A DNA stretch of 27,985 nt, from the NCBI GenBank assembly GCA_002382045.1, contig DFZJ01000161.1, positions 1-27,985 on the forward strand, read 5' to 3'. Below the pieces are notes generated by a model, which saw nothing but the letters and a program-made list of their open reading frames with translations, was not told the DNA's origin and did no database searches. Positions 17,208 through 23,341 of the stretch are shown here, in pieces. Position numbers and translations under genes: made by a program. Source of the DNA: Syntrophaceae bacterium UBA4059. Its GTDB lineage: Bacteria; Desulfobacterota; Syntrophia; Syntrophales; Smithellaceae. Positions within the stretch are counted from its first letter, which is position 1; every line of letters begins with the position of its first letter.

Positions 17208-17249
17208 GGTTCACGGTTCAGGGTTCAAGGTACAAGGATTAGGGAATGG
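17208..17249. repeat. Heptanucleotide tandem repeat, six degenerate units
   Basis: Units of seven bases follow without gaps: GGTTCAC, GGTTCAG, GGTTCAA, GGTACAA, GGATTAG, GGAATGG. The first four differ by one or two bases and the last two are eroded. The array starts just after the M16C stop codon, and its last units form the purine-rich ribosome-binding region and reach over the ATG at 17246. Confidence 0.8.
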
Positions 17250-17452
17250 CCGACGACAAAAAAGAAGGAACCCTTATTAATTGTTTCTTCTGTGAGCACT
17301 TCTATATTACCTATGAACGAAGGTTTCCCTATGGTTGCCGCGCAATAGGTTTCAAATCCGCGCGCATGCCGTCGGTTGACGTCTATGCCAATTCCGAAAT
17401 GGACTGTGCGCTTTTTGTCCGCAAGGAGCGGGGCCATCAGCATCATGACTGA
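17246..17452 (+). CDS. Small four-cysteine protein, 68 aa
   Basis: A short protein with a CxxC pair ('LINCFFCEHFYITYERRFP'), a third Cys in 'YGCRAIGFKSARMPSVDV' and a fourth in 'ANSEMDCALF', a spacing that would suit one zinc or iron site. I recall similar 55-70-residue proteins in deltaproteobacteria, sometimes labelled uracil-DNA glycosylase without good cause; no glycosylase motif is present. There is no signal peptide. The purine-rich end of a heptamer repeat precedes the ATG. A second small gene follows after 21 bases, so they are probably expressed together. Confidence 0.72.
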   Translation: MADDKKEGTLINCFFCEHFYITYERRFPYGCRAIGFKSARMPSVDVYANSEMDCALFVRKERGHQHHD

Positions 17453-17473
17453 TAAATAAGAGGAGAAGAGATC

Positions 17474-17779
17474 ATGAACATTTCAGAGTGGCTGGATCAG
17501 AAAGAAGCTCAGGGTGTGGATGTTTCCCGCATTGTTTTGCCCGCTGACATGGCCAATGAGGAAACGCCGGACGAAACCATCTACTTTAAGGAAATCCGGA
17601 CGTGCAGTGTTTTATGCGCGGGGAATCATCCGTTTGCCACCGTCGAGCGATTCGGTCATTGGTATTACAGCCGGGGCAGGGAAAAAGAAGCAGGCCCGCA
17701 CACCACGAAGCCGCAATGGTGGCTCCTGACTAAAGACAAAGACCTTGCCGTTACAACGGCAAAGTCACATATAGAATAA
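17474..17779 (+). CDS. Hypothetical protein, 101 aa
   Basis: Not recognised. The ATG follows AGGAGAAGAG, a good ribosome binding site. The protein has no signal peptide or membrane segment. It begins 'NISEWLDQKEAQGVDVSRIVLP' and carries 'CSVLCAGNHPFATVERFGHWYYSRG' and 'KPQWWLLTKDKDLAV', with an aromatic-rich middle. It is probably soluble and possibly a partner of the four-cysteine protein 21 bases upstream. It is the last gene before the restriction-modification locus. Confidence 0.65.
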   Translation: MNISEWLDQKEAQGVDVSRIVLPADMANEETPDETIYFKEIRTCSVLCAGNHPFATVERFGHWYYSRGREKEAGPHTTKPQWWLLTKDKDLAVTTAKSHIE

Positions 17780-18038
17780 GCATAGTAATAATTGACATGG
17801 TGTTCTCCCGGGAATTGTACATTTGACATGTCAGTTCTAAAGGTTTAAAAATCCACACGTCAACGTCGATGCTACTTCGGCGTTTTCAAAATAAATTCTA
17901 CACATAATAAACAACGATAAAAGCTTTTTTAAATGGAGTCTCCACATTGCTCAACACCTCAACAGTTACATCAATGCTTTTTCCCCCAATGTCCGGCAGA
18001 TATTTGAGCGTTTTGACTTCGGAGTCCAGATCCACAAG

Positions 18039-19757
18039 ATGAACGAAAAGAACCTGCTTTATGAGGTTATCAAGAAATTTGCCTCCGATGAAGTGGATCT
18101 GTCGCCTGCCAAAATCGACAACATGCAGATGGGCTATGTCTTTGAAGAGTTGATCCGGATCGGTGCGGAACAGGCCAACGAAGAAGCAGGAGAGCATTTC
18201 ACGCCGCGTGAAGTCATCAAGCTGATGGTGAACCTGTTGCTCTCTCCCGAAACCGATCTACGCAAAAGCCACGTGGTTAAAACCATCTATGACCCGGCCT
18301 GCGGCACCGGTGGCATGCTCTCTGTTGCAGAAAATTATATCCGCACACTCAATACGGAGGCGCAACCGAAGCTATATGGTCAGGACTGGAATGACGAAGC
18401 CTATGCGATCTGCCGCGCCGACATGCTGATCAAGGGAGAAGAAGCAGACCACATCAAGCCGGAATGCACTTTTGAACAGGATGGCTTTAAAACAGAGAAA
18501 TTTGATTACATGCTGGCCAATCCCCCTTTTGGCGTCGAGTGGAAGCAGCAGCAAAAGACCATCACCAACGAACATGAGAAGTTGGGTTACGACGGCCGCT
18601 TCGGGGCGGGCCTGCCGCGCATCAATGACGGTTCTCTATTGTTTATCCAGCACATGATTTCCAAAATGCGCCAAACAAAGGACGGCGGCAGCCGCATCGG
18701 GATTGTCTTTAACGGATCGCCGCTTTTCACCGGCGACGCGGGCAGCGGCGAATCCAATATCCGCCAGTGGATTATTGAAAATGACTGGCTGGAAGCAATT
18801 GTCGCCCTGCCGGATCAGCTTTTCTATAACACAGGCATTTCCACTTATATCTGGATCGTGACCAACCGGAAGGAAAGAAAGCGCAAGGGAAAGATTCAGC
18901 TCATCGATGCGCGGGCGTTCTACGTCAAGATGCGCAAGAGTCTGGGCAACAAGCGCAATCAGATTGGCGACGGCGAAGACAACCGACCCGACCAGATAGC
19001 CGAGATCACCCGTATTTATGGAAACTTTGCCCATGATGAAAAGCGAAAAACTGAAGTTGACGGCGTGAAGAAATCGGTCATCATCTCCAAAATTTTTGAC
19101 AACAAAGACTTCGGGTTCAACAAGATCACCGTCGAGCGTCCCCTGAGACTGAACTTTCAGGCCAGCGCTGAAAGAATCAAAAGACTCAATGACATTAAAG
19201 CCTTTCAGAAAATCGCCACCAGCGACAAGAAGAATGAGAAAATCCGAAGGCGGGAAATCACAGAAGGCATCAAACGCCAGCAGGCCATTAAGGATTTTCT
19301 GGCCCAACTGTCAAAAAAGACCCGAGGGCAGCTTTTCAAAGACCGGCCGGAATTTCAGCAGGTATTGAAAGAGGCTGACCATCAATCCGGCGTCAGACTT
19401 TCTGCGTCGGAAAACAAAATCATTCTGGAAGCCCTGGGCGAAAAAGATGAAACGGCCGAGATTTGCCGTGACGCAAAAGGAAATCCCGAACCGGATGCCG
19501 ATCTGCGCGATACAGAAAATGTGCCGCTGAAAGAAAATATTGACGATTATTTCCGGCGCGAGGTGTTGCCCCATGTGCCGGATGCCTGGGTGGATCACGG
19601 CAAAACAAAAGTAGGTTATGAAATCCCACTCAATCGGCATTTTTACCGCTACGAACCGCCGCGCCCCTTGGAAGCCATCGAGGCGGACATCAAAGGTCTG
19701 GAAATGGAAATAGTCGGTCTGCTGGCGGAAGTGACCGGCAGCAATGGGGGCAAATAA
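18039..19757 (+). CDS. hsdM: Type I restriction-modification methylase subunit, N-terminally truncated
   Basis: Modification subunit of a type I system (N6-adenine methylation using SAM). Motif I 'YDPACGTGGML' (about 84) and motif IV NPPFG (about 160) are intact, as are 'EEAGEHFTPREVIKLMVNL', 'LYGQDWNDEAYAICRADMLI' and the long C-terminal part found in larger HsdMs. Homology begins abruptly: the frame upstream of ATG 18039 still reads 'IAQHLNSYINAFSPNVRQIF' from about 17946, is closed by a stop at 17892, and has no start codon with a ribosome binding site. The usual N-terminal helical domain (about 150 residues), which helps hold HsdS and DNA, is absent and not found in other frames at 17780-17940. 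Translation could restart at 18039, but the subunit is incomplete and perhaps non-functional. Confidence 0.88.
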   Translation: MNEKNLLYEVIKKFASDEVDLSPAKIDNMQMGYVFEELIRIGAEQANEEAGEHFTPREVIKLMVNLLLSPETDLRKSHVVKTIYDPACGTGGMLSVAENYIRTLNTEAQPKLYGQDWNDEAYAICRADMLIKGEEADHIKPECTFEQDGFKTEKFDYMLANPPFGVEWKQQQKTITNEHEKLGYDGRFGAGLPRINDGSLLFIQHMISKMRQTKDGGSRIGIVFNGSPLFTGDAGSGESNIRQWIIENDWLEAIVALPDQLFYNTGISTYIWIVTNRKERKRKGKIQLIDARAFYVKMRKSLGNKRNQIGDGEDNRPDQIAEITRIYGNFAHDEKRKTEVDGVKKSVIISKIFDNKDFGFNKITVERPLRLNFQASAERIKRLNDIKAFQKIATSDKKNEKIRRREITEGIKRQQAIKDFLAQLSKKTRGQLFKDRPEFQQVLKEADHQSGVRLSASENKIILEALGEKDETAEICRDAKGNPEPDADLRDTENVPLKENIDDYFRREVLPHVPDAWVDHGKTKVGYEIPLNRHFYRYEPPRPLEAIEADIKGLEMEIVGLLAEVTGSNGGK

Positions 19758-19758
19758 A

Positions 19759-20799
19759 ATGAAAAAATCAGCCAATCCGCCTATAGCGCAGGAGAGAGAT
19801 TTTTCGGAAGTTTTAAAGCTTATTCAAGCAGGCCGTTTTCAAGCCTATCGATCAATCAATGTGGTCATGATAGAAACCTATTGGTCCGTGGGGGCGTATC
19901 TCTCGCGCAAGGTGGCCGAAGCTGGTTGGGGCAAAGGCGTGGTCAAGGAATTATCATCCTGGTTGTTGCAAAAAGCCCCGGACATCAAAGGATATTCGGC
20001 GCAAAACCTCTGGAGGATGAAGCAGCTTTTTGAATTGTACCATGCTAATCCAAAACTCTCGGCACTGCTGAGAGAATTATCCTGGACGAACCATTGCATG
20101 ATCATGGCCCAATGCAAGACACTTGAAGAAAAAGAGTTCTATGTTCAGGCTGCCGCTAAAGCAAGATGGTCTTCACGTGAACTGGAAAACCAGATTAAAA
20201 GGGCTGTTTTTGAAAGGACCGCTCTGGCCTCGCAAAAACTCTCGCCGGCGGTGAGAGAATTACCACAGGATGTAAGCGGTGTCTTTAAAGACAGTTATTT
20301 GATCGACTTCATTAATTTGCCGGAACCATATCTTGAAAAAGATTTGCAAGAAGCGCTTTTAAAAAATCTTTGCCGGTTTCTACTGGAATTAGGCGATGGT
20401 TTTACATTTGTCGGGGAAAAAGTCCGTCTTCAAGTCGGCAATACGGATTTTGAAATAGACCTGCTTTTTTATCATCGCGACTTACGGTGTCTGGTGGCTT
20501 TTGAGCTGAAAACCGGAAAATTCGAGCCCGAGCATCTGGGACAGATTTCCTTTTATCTCGAAGCCCTCGACAGGGATCATAAACGCCCACACGAAAATCC
20601 CAGCATCGGTGTTTTGCTCTGTCGCAATAAAGATGATGAAGTGGTTGAATATGCATTAAGCCGTACACTTTCCCCGGCTCTTGTGGCCGAATATGAGCAT
20701 AAACTGATTCCCAAATCCTTATTAAAGCAGAAAATGCACGAATGGACGCAATTGATCGAAGCAGGAAACACGGAAGAAGAGGCCGGGGATGAACAATAA
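19759..20799 (+). CDS. yhcG: YhcG-family PD-(D/E)XK nuclease (DUF1016)
   Basis: 346 residues; the ATG lies two bases after the hsdM stop. The N-terminal half has the DUF1016 N-terminal pattern: 'INVVMIETYWSVGAYLS', 'LSSWLLQKAPDIKGYSAQNLWRMKQLF', 'LSWTNHCMIMAQCKTLEEKEFYV'. The C-terminal half is the nuclease-like domain: 'YLEKDLQEALLKNLCRFLLELGDGF', 'VGNTDFEIDLLFYHRDLRCLVAFELKTGKFEPEHLGQI', where Asp and the ExK of ELK form the PD-(D/E)XK core. YhcG proteins are common riders in type I restriction loci and other defence neighbourhoods; their exact role is unsettled. Cotranscription with hsdM is likely. Confidence 0.9.
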   Translation: MKKSANPPIAQERDFSEVLKLIQAGRFQAYRSINVVMIETYWSVGAYLSRKVAEAGWGKGVVKELSSWLLQKAPDIKGYSAQNLWRMKQLFELYHANPKLSALLRELSWTNHCMIMAQCKTLEEKEFYVQAAAKARWSSRELENQIKRAVFERTALASQKLSPAVRELPQDVSGVFKDSYLIDFINLPEPYLEKDLQEALLKNLCRFLLELGDGFTFVGEKVRLQVGNTDFEIDLLFYHRDLRCLVAFELKTGKFEPEHLGQISFYLEALDRDHKRPHENPSIGVLLCRNKDDEVVEYALSRTLSPALVAEYEHKLIPKSLLKQKMHEWTQLIEAGNTEEEAGDEQ

Positions 20800-21031
20800 A
20801 ATTCGACTGGCGAGCATAATTGTAAATTGTTATCGCAGTTACGCCAAACCTGCCGCGCATCTGTTTAATATGCGAAATTCGGCTGGTCCTTTTTGGGCAA
20901 ATCCTGACCGTCTTGCAAAAAATTATAAATCGCTGTTTTTCGTCATTCCGGCGAACAGACTGTGTCGGAACGTCATTGCGAGCAATTTACCCGGAGCTAC
21001 GCACCAGGTTATAAATGGAAGAAACACAAGC

Positions 21032-21107
21032 TGTCATTGCGAGCAGACCCTTGGTCTGCGTGGCAATCTAACTAACCCGAGATTGCTTCACTTCGTTCGC
21101 AATGACC
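21032..21107 (+). repeat. Palindromic interspersed repeat, copy A
   Basis: The ends are inverted: CATTGCGAGC (21035-21044) against GTTCGCAATG (21095-21104), 9 of 10 pairing. A perfect hairpin GCAGACC-CTT-GGTCTGC (21043-21059) follows the left end, and an inner pair GCAATCT/AGATTGC (21063-21069 and 21080-21086) fills the middle. This is the widespread 'TGTCATTGCGAGC...GCAATGACA' type of non-autonomous repeat. Confidence 0.8.
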
Positions 21108-21130
21108 TGTTCAAGTTTTTCAGGAGGGTG

Positions 21131-21208
21131 TGTAGTGACCGAAGCAATCCCATAAGTTACCGAACACATGAGATTACCACGACGCCTGAGAGGCGTCTCG
21201 TAATGACA
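21131..21208 (-). repeat. Palindromic interspersed repeat, copy B, opposite orientation
   Basis: Same plan as copy A but reversed and more diverged: the right end TAATGACA matches the inverted terminus, the hairpin GACGCCT-GAG-AGGCGTC (21181-21197) is perfect, and 'GAAGCAATCC' and 'GAGATTACCAC' correspond to the inner pair. The two copies lie 24 bases apart. Confidence 0.65.
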
Positions 21209-21355
21209 AATAAAAATTGCGACACAGTCTGGAAGGCCGAAATCCAGTTATTGCAAAATGTTCTGGACGCCGGCACTCGTACCTTGCATGATGTTTGCCG
21301 GTGTAACCATGATTTGACTTTGCGCGATCTTTTTAATAATATTAAAACCAACAAC

Positions 21356-21407
21356 ACCCTCCACGCATCCCGTCGGATCTGCGCACCATGGAGGGTTACT
21401 TTTTTTC
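21356..21407 (+). terminator. Hairpin with T tract immediately before hsdS
   Basis: ACCCTCCA (21356-21363) pairs perfectly with TGGAGGGT (21389-21396). Inside, CGCA (21364-21367) pairs with TGCG (21380-21383) and TCC with GGA around the loop CGTC. TAC and seven or eight T residues follow (to about 21406). It ends 23 bases before the hsdS ATG, so it either ends the hsdM-yhcG transcript or attenuates read-through into hsdS. Confidence 0.6.
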
Positions 21408-21429
21408 TGGCGCTCAATCATGGTGTTGT

Positions 21430-22755
21430 ATGAAATATCCTGCTTATCCAAAATATAAAAAATCCGGTGTGGAATGGCTGGGCGATTTGCCGGAGCATTG
21501 GGAAGTAAAACGTCTGAAGACTTCCGCAATCCACTGGGTAAGCAACGTTGATAAAGTGCCATCCGAAAATGAAGTGCCAGTAAAACTTTGTAACTACACA
21601 GATGTTTATTATAATGATTTTATAACTTCGGATATGGAGTTGATGGAAACAACCGCGACGAAGGAAGAGATTGAGAAATTTCATCTTAATGAAGAAGACG
21701 TTGTTATTACGAAAGATTCAGAATCATGGGACGATATCGCAATTTCGGCGCTTGTTACAAAAACGACCCCTGATCTTGTTTGTGGCTATCATCTTGCAAT
21801 TATCCGTCCCAAAAAAGAAAAATTATCTGGTAGGTATTTGCTTCGCGAGTTACAATGCAGTCAAGTTAATCACCAGTTTCAGATAGCAGCCACAGGGGTC
21901 ACACGTTATGGACTTCCTAAAAGTGCCATTGGCGAGGCATTGATTCCTCTGCCCCCCTTTTCCGAACAACAAACCATTGCCGCTTTTCTCGACCGTGAGA
22001 CGGGGCGTATTGATTCGCTTATCAGCAAAAAGCAAAAGCTCATTGAACTTCTGAAAGAAAAGCGCACGGCGCTTATCTCCCGTGCTGTCACCAAAGGCCT
22101 GAGCCCGAAAGTTAAAATGAAACCATCCGGCGTGGAATGGCTGGGCGATGTGCCGGAACATTGGGCTGTTGTAAGTTTACGCCATCTTTTTGATATAAAA
22201 GCTGGGGGTGATCTTAAAGAGGAATTTTACTCAGAAGAAAAAACAGAACAACACTTTTATCCAATCTATACAAATTCAATAAAATCTAATGAAGTATATG
22301 GTTTTTCTAGTAAGCCTTTTTTTAAGTCAAATACGATAACAGTAACTGGAAGAGGCGAAATTGGCTATGCAACTTATAGAGACCATGAATATGACGCAAT
22401 TATTCGGTTGCTTGTTTTGACTCCAAAGAAAAAGGTTCCCTGTAAATATTATGTCTATTTTATAAATAGTATGCTTAATTTTTTTGGCGGGAGTACTGCT
22501 GTAAGCCAATTATCAACCGAACAAATTAGTCCTTACAAAGTTTTTATCCCACCTTTCCCTGAACAGCAAGTCATTGTCGATTTCCTTGATCATGAAACTA
22601 ACAAAATAGCTGCATTGATAGCCAAAGTGGAAACAGTCATCGAGAAGCTCAAGGAATATCGCACCGGGCTTATCAGTGCGGCAGTGACCGGAAAAATCAT
22701 GGTAGGGACACGATGCATCGTGCCCCTACGGGTTGGAAAAACACATGAAATATAA
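21430..22755 (+). CDS. hsdS: Type I restriction-modification specificity subunit
   Basis: 441 residues from ATG 21430; no Shine-Dalgarno is evident, so the start rests on homology ('KKSGVEWLGDLPEHWEVKRL'). It has the tandem HsdS plan: target-recognition domain 1 (about 10-170), conserved helix 1 with 'PPFSEQQTIAAFLDRETGRI' (about 175-215), domain 2 starting 'SGVEWLGDVPEHWAVVSL' (about 233), and conserved helix 2 with 'PFPEQQVIVDFLDHETNKI' (about 376-430). It sets the bipartite DNA target. After the normal family end 'GLISAAVTGKI', about 18 further residues (MVGTRCIVPLRVGKTHEI) are encoded by a REP palindrome and the start of the RAYT gene. The recognition domains are AT-rich, as is common for swapped HsdS domains. 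Confidence 0.92.
   Translation: MKYPAYPKYKKSGVEWLGDLPEHWEVKRLKTSAIHWVSNVDKVPSENEVPVKLCNYTDVYYNDFITSDMELMETTATKEEIEKFHLNEEDVVITKDSESWDDIAISALVTKTTPDLVCGYHLAIIRPKKEKLSGRYLLRELQCSQVNHQFQIAATGVTRYGLPKSAIGEALIPLPPFSEQQTIAAFLDRETGRIDSLISKKQKLIELLKEKRTALISRAVTKGLSPKVKMKPSGVEWLGDVPEHWAVVSLRHLFDIKAGGDLKEEFYSEEKTEQHFYPIYTNSIKSNEVYGFSSKPFFKSNTITVTGRGEIGYATYRDHEYDAIIRLLVLTPKKKVPCKYYVYFINSMLNFFGGSTAVSQLSTEQISPYKVFIPPFPEQQVIVDFLDHETNKIAALIAKVETVIEKLKEYRTGLISAAVTGKIMVGTRCIVPLRVGKTHEI
22702..22729. repeat. REP palindrome 1, inside the hsdS 3' end
   Basis: A 28-base palindrome with one mismatched pair: GTAGGGACACGATG followed by CATCGTGCCCCTAC. It begins 16 bases before the RAYT ATG-proximal TTG and encodes part of the last residues of HsdS. 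It shares its length and the GTAGGG...CCCTAC ends with REP 2. Confidence 0.85.
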
Positions 22756-23341
22756 TCCCGCAATCCATCACAGACATTCTATCAGATTGAAGGGATACGA
22801 TTATTCCCAGACAGGGGCGTATTTTATTACAGTATGTACGCATAACCGTGAATGTCTTTTTTGTTTTATTAACGATGATGAAATAACGACGAATGAATAT
22901 GGTGACATTGTAAGACGCGAATGGATGAAAACACCGGAAATGCGCGCCAATGTTGAATTGGATGAATTTATAATTATGCCGAATCATGTTCATGGAATTA
23001 TCATGATCAATGAATGTAGGGGCGTATTGCAATACGCCCCTACAAAAACGCAAACGAAACATGAAACCAAATTTCAATCACCATCAAATACGATTGGGGC
23101 GATCATTCGGGGATTCAAATCTGCCGTGACCAGACAGATCAATGAAATGCGGCAAACACCAGGTGTCCCGATCTGGCAATGTAATTACTATGAACACATC
23201 ATCCGCAATGACGATGAATTAAATCGTGTCAGAGAATACATCATTAACAATCCAATCAATTGGCAAACCGATGAAAATAATCCCGTAGGTGCAAGCCCCT
23301 GTGCCTGTCCTGGATATGATTCAAAGGAGATATATTCATGA
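22745..23341 (+). CDS. REP-associated tyrosine transposase (RAYT, Y1 HUH family)
   Basis: 198 residues from ATG 22745, which lies inside hsdS (11-base overlap); TTG 22733 is an alternative start. Family marks: 'HHRHSIRLKGYDYSQTGAYFITVCTHNRECLF', the HUH motif in 'FIIMPNHVHGIIMI', and the nucleophile tyrosine region 'YYEHIIRNDDELNRVREYIINNPINW'. RAYTs nick and join single-stranded DNA at REP palindromes and probably spread them. It appears full length, although a REP palindrome is inserted in frame in its middle (RGVLQYAPT) and the last residues (VGASPCACPG) may derive from another repeat. The stop overlaps the hsdR start in ATGA. Confidence 0.92.
   Translation: MKYNPAIHHRHSIRLKGYDYSQTGAYFITVCTHNRECLFCFINDDEITTNEYGDIVRREWMKTPEMRANVELDEFIIMPNHVHGIIMINECRGVLQYAPTKTQTKHETKFQSPSNTIGAIIRGFKSAVTRQINEMRQTPGVPIWQCNYYEHIIRNDDELNRVREYIINNPINWQTDENNPVGASPCACPGYDSKEIYS
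23016..23043. repeat. REP palindrome 2, inside the RAYT gene
   Basis: A perfect 28-base palindrome: GTAGGGGCGTATTG and its reverse complement. It lies in frame within the RAYT coding region and adds about nine residues between the HUH motif and the tyrosine region, a loop that tolerates insertions. Confidence 0.9.

Larger units (their letters stand above)
20800..21429. other. Repeat-rich non-coding interval between yhcG and hsdS
   Basis: No credible gene here. A long open frame runs through it, but its translation consists of decoded repeats ('SCHCEQTLGLRGNLTNPRLLHFVRND'). The interval holds partial copies of a CGTCATTGCGAGC-type repeat (20941 and 20971), two fuller palindromic elements (21032-21107 and 21131-21208) and a hairpin with a T tract just before hsdS. 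Confidence 0.75.

Noticed and set aside
20789..21433. Plus-strand frame of 214 codons after yhcG
   Set aside because: Its translation is decoded interspersed repeats and the hairpin region. No ribosome binding site or protein-like domain is seen.
23284..23318. Third REP palindrome at the RAYT 3' end
   Set aside because: It has a GTAGG start and a CCCC core, but the arms do not pair well enough to call it a palindrome.
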